Shown here: positions 9,028-18,016 of the stretch, one piece after another | How the letters are laid out: every line of letters begins with the position of its first letter | Position numbering within the stretch: position 1 is the first letter of the stretch | Assembly: GCF_900114785.1 (NCBI RefSeq) | Contig: NZ_FOUG01000002.1 | Span: 248,001-312,000 of the forward strand | Length of the DNA: 64,000 bases | Source: Variovorax sp. OV329 | GTDB lineage: Bacteria; Pseudomonadota; Gammaproteobacteria; Burkholderiales; Burkholderiaceae_C | Direction: 5' to 3' | Notes under the pieces: generated by a model | The model's database searches: none | Seen by the model: the letters and a program-made list of their open reading frames with translations, nothing else | Told to the model about the DNA's origin: nothing | Made by a program: the position numbers and the translations under genes

Positions 9028-9576
9028 ATGACGACGATCTCTTTTGCCGCCTCATCGGCGCGCTACAGCGCCTGGCGCCGGCGCGCCCATTGGCTGACCT
9101 TTGCGCTGGTGGTGCTGGCCTACCTCAGCATCGAGTCGCGCAGCTTCCTCGAGCGCGGCTCGGCGGCGCGCATGGCGGTGGTGCAGCTGCACTACTGGCT
9201 GGGCATCGCGGTGCTGCTCATCACGCTGCCGCGCGTGCTGCTGCGCACGCGCGAAGGCACGCCACCTGTCACTCCGCCGCCCGGCGCCGCCGCGCGCCTG
9301 GCCGCCTGGACCATGCACCTGGCGCTGTTCATCTTCCTGGTGGTGCAACCGGTGCTCGGCATCGCCACCCGCCTGGTGTCGGGCCGCGGCATCGGCGTGC
9401 CCTTCACCGGCTGGGCGATCCCCTCGGTGATGGCCGACCGCGCGCTGGCCAAGGCCATCGAGGGCGTGCACGAGCAGCTGGGCACGGTGTTCTACGCCGT
9501 CATCGGCCTGCACATCGCCGCCGCGCTCTGGCACTGGTTCAAGGGCCGCGACAACGTCATGCAGCGCATGCTCTGA
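9028..9576 (+). CDS. Cytochrome b561 family protein
   Basis: A 182-residue inner-membrane protein with four predicted transmembrane helices (about residues 20-38, 52-70, 93-113 and 150-168). Histidines suited to haem b ligation occur in the first helix (RRAHW), the second (QLHYWLG) and the last (GLHIAAALWHW), the pattern of the bacterial CybB family, which transfers electrons between quinones and acceptors such as superoxide. ATG 9028 is the only plausible start. The patatin gene follows after 8 nt, so the two may be co-transcribed. Confidence 0.88.
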   Translation: MTTISFAASSARYSAWRRRAHWLTFALVVLAYLSIESRSFLERGSAARMAVVQLHYWLGIAVLLITLPRVLLRTREGTPPVTPPPGAAARLAAWTMHLALFIFLVVQPVLGIATRLVSGRGIGVPFTGWAIPSVMADRALAKAIEGVHEQLGTVFYAVIGLHIAAALWHWFKGRDNVMQRML

Positions 9577-9584
9577 GGCCGGCC

Positions 9585-10862
9585 TTGGACGCGCGTGCCC
9601 GCCCCGCCACCGGCCTGGTGCTGACAGGCGGCGGCGCCCGTGCCGCCTACCAGGTGGGCGTGCTGGAAGCCATTGGCGAACTGCGCCGCGCGCACGCGCC
9701 CGGGCACCTGGGCGGCAGCCCTTTCGACATCATCACCGGCACCTCCGCCGGCGCCATCAACGCGGCCGCGCTGGCCTGCGGGGCGGACGACTTCCACACC
9801 ACCGTCAAGCGACTGGTCGAAACCTGGCGCAACTTCCACGCCGAGCAGGTCTACCGGGTCGATTCGCTGGCCATGCTGGACGCGGCGGCGCGCTGGCGGC
9901 TGCTGCTGGGGATGGGGCAGCTGCTGGCCCGGATGCTGCGCATCAAGCCGCGCTCGCTGCTGGACAACACGCCGCTGTCCGAACTCTTGCAGCGCACCGT
10001 GCCGCTGGAGCGCTTGCCGGGCCTGATGCGCGACGGCCACCTGCAGGCGCTGGCGGTGACGGCCTCCAGCTACAGCTCCAGCGAGCATGTGTGCTTCTAC
10101 GACAGCGCCGGGCAGGTGCAGCCCTGGGTGCGCAGCCAGCGCCTGTCGTCGCACGGGCGCATCGGGCATGCGCACCTGCTGGCCTCCTCGGCCATTCCTT
10201 TCATCTTTCCGGCGGTGGCGCTGCAGCTGCGCGGGCGCACCGAATACTTCGGCGACGGCTCCATGCGGCAATCCGCGCCGCTGGCGCCGGCCATCCACCT
10301 GGGCGCGCAGCGCATCCTGGCCATCGGCGCCGGACGCATGAACGAGCCGCACGACGAGTCGCAGCTGCCGCCCAACACGCTCACCGGCCATCCGTCGATG
10401 GCGCAGATCGCCGGCCACGTGATGTCCAGCATCTTCCTGGACTCGCTGGCGGTGGACGTGGAGCGGCTGCGCCGCATCAACCACACGCTGACGCTGATTC
10501 CGCCCGATGCGCGCGCGGCCAGCGGCCTGCGCCCGCTGGAACTGCTGCTGATCTCGCCTTCGAAGCGCATCGACGCCATCGCCGCCCGCCACGTGAACGC
10601 GCTGCCGCGCCCGGTGCAGCGCCTCTTCGTGGGCCTGCAGCCCAACAGCGTGACCCAGCTCAAGGCCGCGGCCTTCGCCAGCTACCTGCTCTTCGAGACG
10701 CCCTTCACCGAGGAACTGATCGCCCTGGGCCGCGCCGACACCCTGGCGCAGCGCGCGGCGGTGTGCGCCTTCTTCGGCTGGAATGCAGGCGGGGATCAGG
10801 CGGCGTCGGCCGACACCGACAGCGGCTTGACCATGCGCACCGCGTCCTCCACGCCTTCGTAG
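9585..10862 (+). CDS. Patatin-like phospholipase
   Basis: Predicted serine lipid acyl hydrolase of the patatin family, 425 aa from a TTG codon at 9585, chosen because it lies 8 nt after the cybB stop and only 9 codons before the conserved core; GTG 9618 is an alternative. Visible motifs are the oxyanion-hole loop GGGARAAYQVG (about residue 14), the nucleophile elbow GTSAG (about 55) and the second dyad element FGDGS (about 223), so the Ser-Asp catalytic dyad is intact. No signal peptide is seen. The last 22 codons run antisense over the 3' end of the convergent GNAT gene (67-bp overlap). Confidence 0.85.
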   Translation: MDARARPATGLVLTGGGARAAYQVGVLEAIGELRRAHAPGHLGGSPFDIITGTSAGAINAAALACGADDFHTTVKRLVETWRNFHAEQVYRVDSLAMLDAAARWRLLLGMGQLLARMLRIKPRSLLDNTPLSELLQRTVPLERLPGLMRDGHLQALAVTASSYSSSEHVCFYDSAGQVQPWVRSQRLSSHGRIGHAHLLASSAIPFIFPAVALQLRGRTEYFGDGSMRQSAPLAPAIHLGAQRILAIGAGRMNEPHDESQLPPNTLTGHPSMAQIAGHVMSSIFLDSLAVDVERLRRINHTLTLIPPDARAASGLRPLELLLISPSKRIDAIAARHVNALPRPVQRLFVGLQPNSVTQLKAAAFASYLLFETPFTEELIALGRADTLAQRAAVCAFFGWNAGGDQAASADTDSGLTMRTASSTPS

Positions 10863-11275
10863 TAGCCCACCGAGACGCCGGTCTCGCCGAAGCCGTGCCG
10901 CCGGTAGAAGGCCATGGCGCCGGGATTGGTGATGCGCACCTCCAGGTGGATGGCGGTGCAGCCCGCCACCCGCGCGGTGGCCTCCAGCCAGGTCAGCAGG
11001 GCCGAGGCCAGGCCCTGGCGGCGATGGCCCGGATGCACCGCCAGCAGGGAGACATGCGCTTCTTGCTCGCCGTACTGCATGATCGCGAAGGCCGGCACGC
11101 CGGTGCCGCCGCGGCGCATCACCACCACGTTGGTGTCGGCGTCGTGGATGCAGCGCATCACCCGGCGCACGGTCCAGCGCCAGGTCAGCCCGTACTCGAT
11201 GGCATCGCGAGAAAGCTCGGCGATGGCCAGCGCGTCGGTGGTTCTTGCGAGGGTGATGTCGTGTTCGGAAGTCAC
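10796..11275 (-). CDS. GNAT family N-acetyltransferase (RimI-like)
   Basis: Predicted acetyl-CoA-dependent N-acetyltransferase. I choose GTG 11275 (159 aa) because the upstream extension to 11446 is Arg/Gly-rich and unlike the family. The acetyl-CoA pyrophosphate-binding loop is [15 protein letters not shown], followed by [19 protein letters not shown], the typical beta-strand and helix at the end of the fold. The substrate cannot be told from sequence. It is convergent with the patatin gene (67-bp overlap) and divergent from metG with a 142-nt spacer. Confidence 0.82.
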   Translation of the reverse strand: MTSEHDITLARTTDALAIAELSRDAIEYGLTWRWTVRRVMRCIHDADTNVVVMRRGGTGVPAFAIMQYGEQEAHVSLLAVHPGHRRQGLASALLTWLEATARVAGCTAIHLEVRITNPGAMAFYRRHGFGETGVSVGYYEGVEDAVRMVKPLSVSADAA

Positions 11276-11313
11276 GAGTGGGCCCGGATGCCCGATGACT
11301 ATAGCCCGCCAAC

Positions 11314-11319
11314 TAAAAT
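11314..11319 (+). promoter_or_regulatory. Candidate -10 element of metG
   Basis: TAAAAT in the short AT-rich patch of the GNAT/metG spacer, 98 nt before the metG start. A long imperfect hairpin with GGGTGCC/GGCACCC arms (11337-11374) follows in the presumed leader. No good -35 hexamer is visible. Confidence 0.4.
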
Positions 11320-11417
11320 ACCGCTCCCCCCTTGCCGGGTGCCGGGCCCGCCAGGCCCCGGCTGGCTGGCACCCACTTCCGTTTCTCCCACTACCACCCA
11401 AGAAAAGCGCACGCTCG

Positions 11418-13499
11418 ATGACCCAGCGCAAACTCTTCGTCACCACCGCCCTGCCCTACGCGAACGGCAAGTTCCACATCGGCCACATCATGGAATACAT
11501 CCAGGCCGACATCTGGGTGCGGTACCAGCGAATGCAGGGCGCCGAGGTGAACTTCGTCTGCGCCGACGACGCCCACGGCGCGGCCATCACCATCGCCGCC
11601 GACAAGGCGGGCGTGACGCCGCAGCAGTTCGTGGCCGAGATCGCCGCGGGCCGCAAGCCCTACCTGGACGGCTTCCACATCGCCTTCGACAACTGGCATT
11701 CCACGGACGCGCCGGAGAACCACGAGCTGGCCCGCCAGATCTACCTCGACCTGCAGAAGGCCGGGCTGATCGACACGCGCTCGGTCGAGCAGTTCTACGA
11801 CCCCGAGAAGGGGATGTTCCTGGCCGACCGCTTCATCAAGGGCGAGTGCCCCAACTGCCACGCCAAGGACCAGTACGGCGACAACTGCGAGGTGTGCGGC
11901 GCGGTGTACGCACCCACCGAGCTGATCAACCCCTACTCGGCCCTGTCGGGCGCCAAGCCCGAGCTGCGCAGCTCCGACCACTTCTTCTTCAAGCTCTCCG
12001 ACCCGCGCTGCGAGGCCTACCTGAAGGAATGGACCACCGCGCCCGGCCACGTGCAGCCGGAAGTGCAGAACAAGATCCGCGAGTGGCTGGTCAAGAAGGA
12101 GGACGGCACCGGCGGCCTGGGCGACTGGGACATCAGCCGCGACGCGCCCTACTTCGGCATCGAGATTCCCGATGCCCCGGGCAAGTACTTCTACGTCTGG
12201 CTGGACGCCCCGGTGGGCTACCTGGCCTCGCTGAAGAACCTGCTGGACAAGACCTGCGTGGAAGCCGCCGGCCAGGGCATCTCCTACTCCGAGTACATGG
12301 CGCAGCCCGACCTGGAGCAGGTGCACTTCATCGGCAAGGACATCATCACCTTCCACACCCTGTTCTGGCCGGCGATGCTGCATTTCTCGGGCCGCAAGGC
12401 GCCCGATGCCATCTACGTGCACGGCCACCTCACGGTGAACAACGAGAAGATGAGCAAGAGCCGCGGCACCGGCATCGACCCGCTCAAGTACCTCAGCCTG
12501 GGCCTGAACCCCGAGCAGCTGCGCTACTACCTGGCGGCCAAGCTCAACGGCCGCAACGAGGACATCGACTTCAACCCCGAGGACTTCATCGCCCGGGTGA
12601 ACAGCGACCTGGTGGGCAAGTTCATCAACATCGCCAGCCGCTCGGCCGGCTTCATCGCCAAGCGCTTCGACGGCAAGCTGGGCACGCCCAGCGCCGACGG
12701 CGCTGCGCTGCTGGCAACCCTGCAGGCCGAGGCGGCTGGCATCGCCCAGCTCTACGACAGCCGCGACTTCGCCCGCGCCCTGCGCGACGTGATGCAGCTG
12801 GCCGACAAGGTCAACGAGTACGTCGACCAGAACAAGCCCTGGGAACTGGCAAAGAAGCCCGACCAGGCCGAGCGCCTGCAGGACGTGTGCACCACCTGCA
12901 TCGAGGCCTTCCGCCTGCTCACGCTCTACCTCAAGCCCGTGCTGCCCTCGCTGGCCAGGCAGGTCGAGGCCTTCCTGGGCTGCGACGCGCTGGAATGGCA
13001 GGATGCCGGCCGCCTGCTGGGCGCCGGCCACGCGATTGCCGACTACAAGCACCTGATGCAGCGGGTGGACCCCAAGCTGCTGGACCAACTCCTCGAAGCT
13101 CCGGCGCCCGTGGTCGAGGAGCAGGCGGCGCCCTCCCCCGGCGGCGAGCCGCTGGCCGAGACCATCGGCATCGACGATTTCGCGAAGATCGACCTGCGCA
13201 TCGTCAAGATCCTGGCCTGCGAAAAGGTCGAGGGTTCGACCAAGCTGCTTCGCCTGACGCTGGACGCGGGCGAAGGCAAGACGCGCAACGTGTTTTCCGG
13301 GATTGCCAGTGCCTACCAGCCCGAGCAGCTGGTGGGCAAGCTCGCGGTGCTGGTGGCCAACCTGGCGCCACGCAAGATGAAGTTCGGCGTGTCCGAAGGC
13401 ATGGTGCTGGCCGCCAGCCACGCCGACGAGAAGGCGCAGCCGGGCATCCACGTGCTGGAGCCCTGGCCGGGCGCCACGCCGGGGATGCGGGTACGCTGA
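11418..13499 (+). CDS. metG: Methionyl-tRNA synthetase
   Basis: Charges tRNA-Met in the cytoplasm. Start ATG 11418 gives 693 aa, the normal size of the long dimeric form; the upstream frame to 10914 is antisense to the GNAT gene. The class I HIGH signature is HIGHI near residue 20 ([15 protein letters not shown]), the zinc-knuckle cysteines are [18 protein letters not shown] around 145-160, and the second class I motif is KMSKS near 340. The C-terminal ~105 residues form the tRNA-binding, dimerising EMAP-like domain ([21 protein letters not shown]). A small lipoprotein gene follows after 5 nt. Confidence 0.97.
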   Translation: MTQRKLFVTTALPYANGKFHIGHIMEYIQADIWVRYQRMQGAEVNFVCADDAHGAAITIAADKAGVTPQQFVAEIAAGRKPYLDGFHIAFDNWHSTDAPENHELARQIYLDLQKAGLIDTRSVEQFYDPEKGMFLADRFIKGECPNCHAKDQYGDNCEVCGAVYAPTELINPYSALSGAKPELRSSDHFFFKLSDPRCEAYLKEWTTAPGHVQPEVQNKIREWLVKKEDGTGGLGDWDISRDAPYFGIEIPDAPGKYFYVWLDAPVGYLASLKNLLDKTCVEAAGQGISYSEYMAQPDLEQVHFIGKDIITFHTLFWPAMLHFSGRKAPDAIYVHGHLTVNNEKMSKSRGTGIDPLKYLSLGLNPEQLRYYLAAKLNGRNEDIDFNPEDFIARVNSDLVGKFINIASRSAGFIAKRFDGKLGTPSADGAALLATLQAEAAGIAQLYDSRDFARALRDVMQLADKVNEYVDQNKPWELAKKPDQAERLQDVCTTCIEAFRLLTLYLKPVLPSLARQVEAFLGCDALEWQDAGRLLGAGHAIADYKHLMQRVDPKLLDQLLEAPAPVVEEQAAPSPGGEPLAETIGIDDFAKIDLRIVKILACEKVEGSTKLLRLTLDAGEGKTRNVFSGIASAYQPEQLVGKLAVLVANLAPRKMKFGVSEGMVLAASHADEKAQPGIHVLEPWPGATPGMRVR

Positions 13500-13504
13500 G
13501 CGGC

Positions 13505-13768
13505 ATGAAGGCTTCTTCCTCGTTGCATCGCGCGGGCCTGCTGGCAGCGGCGCTCGGCCTGTCGGGCGCGGCCCTCACCGGCTGCGCCGTGGTCAGCGTG
13601 GCCAGCGCCACGGTGAGCGTCGCCAGCACCGCCGTGAGCGTGGGTGCGGGTGCGGTCGGCCTGGCCGCAGACGCAGCGATCGGCACTGCGCGCATCACCG
13701 GCAAGGCCGTGGGTGCGGCGGCCGATGCGGTGCTGCCTTCGTCCTCCGAACCCGCGGCGGCGCCCTGA
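13505..13768 (+). CDS. Small Ala/Val-rich lipoprotein
   Basis: An 87-residue protein with an N-terminal signal peptide and a lipobox, LTGC, near residue 27, so it should be lipidated and anchored in the envelope. The mature part is a low-complexity run alternating Val, Ala, Ser and Gly (VVSVASATVSVASTAVSVG), reminiscent of amphipathic or glycine-zipper segments. I recognise no family. The stop overlaps the slyX start (ATGA), indicating translational coupling. Confidence 0.75.
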   Translation: MKASSSLHRAGLLAAALGLSGAALTGCAVVSVASATVSVASTAVSVGAGAVGLAADAAIGTARITGKAVGAAADAVLPSSSEPAAAP

Positions 13769-13980
13769 TGAGCGAGCTCGAGGACCGCATCACCGAGCTG
13801 GAGATCAAGGCCAGCTATGCCGAGGACCTGCTCGAGCAGCTGAACATGACGATCTACCGCCAGCAGCAGCAGATCGACAGCCTGAGCCTGCAGCTCACGC
13901 AGTTGCGCGACCAGGTGCAAAGCTCGAGGCAGGAGCCGTCGATGCGCGACCCGCGCGACGAACTTCCCCCGCACTATTGA
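13768..13980 (+). CDS. slyX: SlyX family protein
   Basis: A 70-residue coiled-coil protein matching SlyX in length and composition: LEDRITELEIKASYAEDLLE followed by a Gln-rich helix (YRQQQQIDSLSLQLTQL) and the conserved C-terminal PPHY. The molecular function of SlyX is unknown. It overlaps the preceding lipoprotein gene by the ATGA tetranucleotide. The stop codon is followed after 2 nt by dispersed repeat copy B. Confidence 0.9.
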   Translation: MSELEDRITELEIKASYAEDLLEQLNMTIYRQQQQIDSLSLQLTQLRDQVQSSRQEPSMRDPRDELPPHY

Positions 13981-13982
13981 CG

Positions 13983-14086
13983 GCCTCCCGGCTTCTCACT
14001 TCGCTTCGCTGCGTGTAGTTCGCCACCTCCCGAGGAGGGGACCTCACCTGCGGTCTGGCGGAGCCAGTCCCGCGGTGTGGGGCTGG
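13983..14086 (+). repeat. Dispersed intergenic repeat, copy B
   Basis: Same element and orientation as copy A. It starts 2 nt after the slyX stop codon. The stems are CCTCC-CGA-GGAGG and GCGG-T-CTGGC-GGA-GCCAG-TC-CCGC; the loop and bulge have changed but both arms are intact. The remaining ~190 nt up to the sulP start hold a GC-rich leader with no gene I can support. Confidence 0.9.
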
Positions 14087-14274
14087 CATCTGGAGCTCCC
14101 TTGCTGCCGGCTGGTGCACGTGGCGGGCTCGGGCGCATACTCCGGCCATGGCCCCGCAGCCCGCCCCTCACCTGTCGCGCCGCCGGCGCTTCATCATGCG
14201 GCTGCGCCATTGCGGGCCGCCGCCGGAATCGAACTGAACCACACCCTGTCGTTCATTCGTTTTCCGGAGGCATC

Positions 14275-15942
14275 TTGTCATTTCAATTCCAGTTCCGGCC
14301 CAGGCTGCTGGACGCCCTGCGCGGCTATGACCGCGCCCGCTTCTTCAAGGACCTGGGTGCAGGCGCCACGGTGGGCATCGTCGCCCTGCCGCTGGCCATG
14401 GCCTTTGCCATCGCCTCGGGGCTCAAGCCCGAGGCGGGCATCTGGACGGCCATCATCGCCGGCTTCCTGATCGCCCTGCTGGGCGGCTCGGCGGTGCAGA
14501 TCGGCGGGCCGGCCGGCGCCTTCATCGTCATCGTCTACGGCATCGTGGAGCGCTACGGCGTGGCCAACCTGCTGATCGCCACCGCCTGCGCAGGCGTGCT
14601 GCTCTTCCTGCTGGGCCTGTTCCGGCTGGGCACGCTGGTGCGCTTCGTGCCGGTGTCCATCGTGGTGGGCTTCACCAACGGCATCGCGGTGCTGATCCTG
14701 CTCTCGCAGCTGCGCGACCTGGCTGGGCTGTCCGTCGGGAAGATGCCCGCCGACATGTTCTCGCAGATGGCCACGCTGTGGCGGAACCTGGACAGCTTCA
14801 ACCCCTGGGCCTTCGCGCTGGGCAGCGCCTGCATCGCCGGCTTGTTCGTGTGGCCGCTGCTGCTGCGCGACCGTTCACGCTTCGGCTACGCCGTGCATCC
14901 CTTCTTCGGGCGGATGACCGAACTGAAGGCGGTGCAGGTGGCATCTCGGGTGCCGGGACCCATCGTCGCGCTCGCCAGCCTCACTGCCCTGGCCTGGGGC
15001 TTCGAGCTGCCGGTGGAGACCGTCGGCAGCCGCTTCGGCGGCATTCCCCAGGGCCTGCCGGCCTTCGCCCTGCCTGCCTTCAGCTGGGAAACCGTCAAGC
15101 AGCTGGTGACGCCCACGCTCACCATCGCCTTGCTGGGGGCCATCGAGTCGCTGCTGTGCGCACGGGTGGCCGACCAGGTCGGCGGCCTGAGCCGGCACGA
15201 TCCCAACCAGGAGCTGATGGCGCAGGGGGCGGCCAACCTGGTCACGCCCTTCTTCGGCGGCATGCCGGCCACCGGCACCATCGCCCGCACGGTGACCAAC
15301 ATCCGGGCCGGCGCCACCTCGCCGGTCGCTGGCATCGTGCACGCGCTGGTGCTGCTGGCGATCGTGCTGCTGGCGGCGCCGCTGGCGCGGATGGTGCCGC
15401 TGTCGGTGCTGGCGGGCATCCTGGTCTTCGTGGCCTGGAACATGGGCGAGTGGCGCGAGTTCGCGCCCTACATGCTGCGCCGCTTCAGCAACCACTACCG
15501 GCTGCTGATGCTGGGCACCTTCTTCCTGACGGTGGTGTTCGACCTCACGGTGGCAGTGCAGGCCGGCGTCGTGCTGGCCTGCGTGCTCTTCATCCGGCGC
15601 ATGAACACGCTCTTCCGGGTGGAACTGGTGTCGCTGGAGCCGCCGGTGCTCACCTACCGCCTGTACGGCGCCTTCTTCTTCGGCGCGGCCAACAAGCTGG
15701 ATGCCGCCATCCACGCGGTGGAGCGGGCGCCGCGCGGCATGACGGTGGTGCTGGATGCCATGCACATGATCCAGCTGGACACCACCGGCCTGGACGCCCT
15801 GCGCCAGCTGAACCGGACGGTGGCGGCGCGCGGCGGCGTGCTGCGGCTGGAGTCGCTGCAACCACAACCGCAGGACCTGATCGAGCGCTCCGGTTTCGCC
15901 GCTGAGCTGGCCGGTGTCGGCGCGGCGCCCGGGCACCGGTAA
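14275..15942 (+). CDS. SulP family inorganic anion transporter with STAS domain
   Basis: Inner-membrane anion transporter (sulfate, bicarbonate or a related anion), 555 aa. The start is a TTG at 14275 preceded by a good Shine-Dalgarno GGAGG (14266-14270); the ATG at 14077 in frame lies inside repeat B and is unlikely. Residues ~20-400 form 10-12 hydrophobic helices with family motifs such as VGIVALPLAMAFAIASG and IGGPAGAF. Residues ~430-540 are a cytoplasmic STAS domain with the VVLDAMHMIQLDTTGLDAL core. The substrate cannot be assigned; many betaproteobacterial homologues are annotated only as SulP. Confidence 0.9.
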   Translation: MSFQFQFRPRLLDALRGYDRARFFKDLGAGATVGIVALPLAMAFAIASGLKPEAGIWTAIIAGFLIALLGGSAVQIGGPAGAFIVIVYGIVERYGVANLLIATACAGVLLFLLGLFRLGTLVRFVPVSIVVGFTNGIAVLILLSQLRDLAGLSVGKMPADMFSQMATLWRNLDSFNPWAFALGSACIAGLFVWPLLLRDRSRFGYAVHPFFGRMTELKAVQVASRVPGPIVALASLTALAWGFELPVETVGSRFGGIPQGLPAFALPAFSWETVKQLVTPTLTIALLGAIESLLCARVADQVGGLSRHDPNQELMAQGAANLVTPFFGGMPATGTIARTVTNIRAGATSPVAGIVHALVLLAIVLLAAPLARMVPLSVLAGILVFVAWNMGEWREFAPYMLRRFSNHYRLLMLGTFFLTVVFDLTVAVQAGVVLACVLFIRRMNTLFRVELVSLEPPVLTYRLYGAFFFGAANKLDAAIHAVERAPRGMTVVLDAMHMIQLDTTGLDALRQLNRTVAARGGVLRLESLQPQPQDLIERSGFAAELAGVGAAPGHR

Positions 15943-15945
15943 AAT
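15940..15945 (+). promoter_or_regulatory. Candidate -10 element of DUF3460-scpA
   Basis: TAAAAT within GGTAAAATCG, overlapping the sulP stop codon and 27 nt before the DUF3460 start codon. The spacing fits a short leader. No consensus -35 is visible. Confidence 0.4.
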
Positions 15946-15972
15946 CGGGGCCAGTCCAAAGGTCCCCACCCC

Positions 15973-16182
15973 ATGCTTACCCTCTTCCGCCGCGCCGACT
16001 ACAACTCCGAGATCACCAACTTCATCGAGGAAATGCGGCAAAAGAAGCCCACCCTCGAGGCGGAGCAGCGCGCCGGCCGCGCCCTGCTGTGGGACAAGCA
16101 CCTGGACCGCGAGACCCAGGGCGAATTCGCCGAAGCCCGCGTGCCACAGCAGCCCTACGTCTACCAGACGCGAACCAAGTAA
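15973..16182 (+). CDS. DUF3460 family protein
   Basis: A 69-residue charged protein matching the small betaproteobacterial DUF3460 family along its length (MLTLFRRADYNSEITNFI, then RALLWDK and VPQQPYVYQT at the end). The function is unknown. It sits 15 nt upstream of scpA, the usual neighbour of this family, which suggests, without proving, a connection to chromosome condensation or simple co-transcription. Confidence 0.88.
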   Translation: MLTLFRRADYNSEITNFIEEMRQKKPTLEAEQRAGRALLWDKHLDRETQGEFAEARVPQQPYVYQTRTK

Positions 16183-16197
16183 GCCGCGCCCCGGTCG

Positions 16198-17052
16198 ATG
16201 ACCCCCCCGGTCTTCAGCCCGCAGGACGAGGACGGCACGCCGCTGGTCGCTGCCATGCCCGAAGTCGTCGACCAGGTCGCGCTCGCCCGCCTTTATGGCG
16301 AGCCGCTGTTCTCGCTGCCCAACGACCTGTACATCCCGCCGGAGGCGCTGCAGGTCTTCCTGGAGGCCTTCGAAGGGCCGCTGGACCTGCTTCTGTACCT
16401 GATCCGCAAGCAGAACTTCAACATCCTCGACATCCCCATGGCGGGGCTGACGCGCCAGTACCTGGCCTACGTCGACGAGATCCGGCAGACCAACCTGGAG
16501 CTGGCCGCCGAGTACCTGCTGATGGCGGCGATGCTCATCGAGATCAAGTCGCGCATGCTGCTGCCGCCCAAGAAGACGGCGGAAGGCGAGGAAGCGGAAG
16601 ACCCGCGCGCCGAGCTGGTGCGCCGGCTCATGGAGTACGAGCAGACCAAGATGCAGGCCGCCGCCATCGGTGCCATGCCGACCTTCGGGCGCGACTTCTG
16701 GCGGGCGCACGTACACATCGAGCAGTCGATCAAGCCGCGCTTCCCCGACGTGAACGTGGTCGACCTGCGCGACGCCTGGGCCGACATTCTCAAGCGGGCC
16801 AAGCTGGTCCAGCACCACAAGATCTCGCGCGAGGAACTCAGCGTGCGCGAGCACATGAGCATCGTGCTGCGCCACCTGCAGGGCCGGCGCTTCGTGGAGT
16901 TCGAGAACCTCTTCGACGTGAGCCGCGGCCAGCCGGTGATGGTGGTCACCTTCATCGCGATGCTGGAGCTGGCCAAGGAATGCCTGATCGAGATCACGCA
17001 GGCCGAGGCCTTCGCGCCCATCTACGTGCGCCTGGCCTACTCCCCAGCATAG
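16198..17052 (+). CDS. scpA: Segregation and condensation protein A
   Basis: Kleisin subunit of the Smc-ScpA-ScpB chromosome-condensation complex, 284 aa. The N-terminal domain carries the conserved FEGPLDLLLYLIRKQNFNI (residues ~58-78), then the helical ELAAEYLLMAAMLIEIKSRMLL segment; the C-terminal winged-helix part (RFVEFENLF onwards) contacts the Smc head. It follows DUF3460 by 15 nt. No scpB is next to it, so the partner must be elsewhere. Repeat copy C follows about 30 nt after the stop. Confidence 0.93.
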   Translation: MTPPVFSPQDEDGTPLVAAMPEVVDQVALARLYGEPLFSLPNDLYIPPEALQVFLEAFEGPLDLLLYLIRKQNFNILDIPMAGLTRQYLAYVDEIRQTNLELAAEYLLMAAMLIEIKSRMLLPPKKTAEGEEAEDPRAELVRRLMEYEQTKMQAAAIGAMPTFGRDFWRAHVHIEQSIKPRFPDVNVVDLRDAWADILKRAKLVQHHKISREELSVREHMSIVLRHLQGRRFVEFENLFDVSRGQPVMVVTFIAMLELAKECLIEITQAEAFAPIYVRLAYSPA

Positions 17053-17084
17053 AGAACGCACCGCGCTCGGGCGCCGGCTTTCGC

Positions 17085-17226
17085 CAGCCCCGCACCGCGG
17101 AACCGGCTTTGCCGGGCCGCAGGTGGGGTCACCCCCTCGGGGGGTGGCGAATTACACGCAGCGAAGCGGAGTGAAAAGCCGGGGGCTTCAGTCCCGCAGC
17201 GAAGCGAAGTGAAAAGCCGGGGGGCC
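17085..17226 (-). repeat. Dispersed intergenic repeat, copy C, with partly duplicated end
   Basis: Same element in inverted orientation, starting directly after the stop codon of the minus-strand lectin-like lipoprotein gene. The second stem here is CCGGC-AAA-GCCGG, and the first is CCCCC-CGA-GGGGG, each showing paired changes relative to copies A and B. The first ~35 bp (CGCAGCGAAGCGAAGTGAAA and flanks) are present twice in tandem, at 17157-17191 and 17196-17226. Confidence 0.9.
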
Positions 17227-17910
17227 TCAGTTCGTGGCGAAGCAGTACATCAACCCAGCGCTGCCGCTCATCTTCAGCTGGTCGACGCTGCAGCCGCGGG
17301 TGCCGTGCGAGGCGTTCCAGGAGGCGTTGGCGACCGGGTCGGGGTTGGTGCCTTTCTTGTCGTGGTGGCCGACGATGGCCGAGCCGTCGGCGCTGCGGGT
17401 CCAGTTGCCGCAGGTGGTGTCCTTGCCGGGCTCGGGCACGGCCACGGTGCCGTCGGGGCGCGAGCCGGTGAGGATGTCGTGGCGGTTCACGGGGTCGCCG
17501 AAGCCGCTCACCACGTCGCCCTTCTCGGTCAGCGAAGTCTCCTTGCCCAGGTTGGCGCTGGCGCTGTGCAGGTCGGCCACGTTGTTGGCGACGAGCACGC
17601 CTTTGGCGTTGTACCAGGGGCCGCTGCCGATGCGGTCGCGTGCGTTCACCGCCGGGGTTGCGCCGGTGGCCGTGGTGCTGAGGTAGGCGCGCCAGGTCCG
17701 GCTGCCCTGGCCTGCCGAGGCCGCCATCGCCTGGCACCAGGCATCTGCGCCCACCAGGCCGCCCAGGTCGCCGCCCTTGCCGGGATTGGTGCTGCTGATG
17801 AAGAAGCCCATGGGCTTGGAACCACCCATGCCGGTGGCGCAGGCGGCCACCAGCGCAGCGGCGCCCACCAGTGCGGCAGCAAGACGGATCGATCGGGTGT
17901 GATGGGTCAT
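17227..17910 (-). CDS. Lipoprotein with lectin/endostatin-like (DUF1554-like) domain
   Basis: A 227-residue exported protein. A signal peptide ends in a lipobox-like LVAAC near residue 24, so it is probably membrane-anchored. The rest is one domain beginning FFISSTNPGKGGDLGGLVGADAWC and ending HGTRGCSVDQLKMSGSAGLMYCFA, with conserved Trp, Cys and Gly-Ser pairs. This pattern resembles the C-type-lectin/endostatin-like bacterial families such as DUF1554; the assignment is by eye. The four domain cysteines could form two disulfides in the periplasm. No operon partner: gpsA ends 106 nt upstream. The binding target is unknown. Confidence 0.7.
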   Translation of the reverse strand: MTHHTRSIRLAAALVGAAALVAACATGMGGSKPMGFFISSTNPGKGGDLGGLVGADAWCQAMAASAGQGSRTWRAYLSTTATGATPAVNARDRIGSGPWYNAKGVLVANNVADLHSASANLGKETSLTEKGDVVSGFGDPVNRHDILTGSRPDGTVAVPEPGKDTTCGNWTRSADGSAIVGHHDKKGTNPDPVANASWNASHGTRGCSVDQLKMSGSAGLMYCFATN

Positions 17911-17956
17911 GAACGGCTCCCAGGGGTTGTTGAAGGAGCCGCCACGCTATCGCAAG

Positions 17957-18006
17957 GCCTTGACCGCTTCAAGGCGGGAACCACTGCCCAGGGGCCCACC
18001 CTGGGC
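17957..18006 (-). terminator. Double hairpin downstream of gpsA
   Basis: Two adjacent perfect hairpins, GCCTTGA-ccgct-TCAAGGC (17957-17975) and GCCCAGG/CCTGGGC (17986-18006), lie just after the gpsA stop. There is no T-tract, so the termination function is an inference. Confidence 0.45.
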
Positions 18007-18016
18007 GGCGGACCAA

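Noticed and set aside
10914..11417. N-terminal extension of metG by 168 codons
   Set aside because: The extension is antisense to the GNAT gene and unlike MetG; ATG 11418 gives the normal length.
14077..14274. ATG 14077 as the sulP start
   Set aside because: It lies in dispersed repeat B; TTG 14275 has a proper GGAGG and starts the conserved N-terminus.
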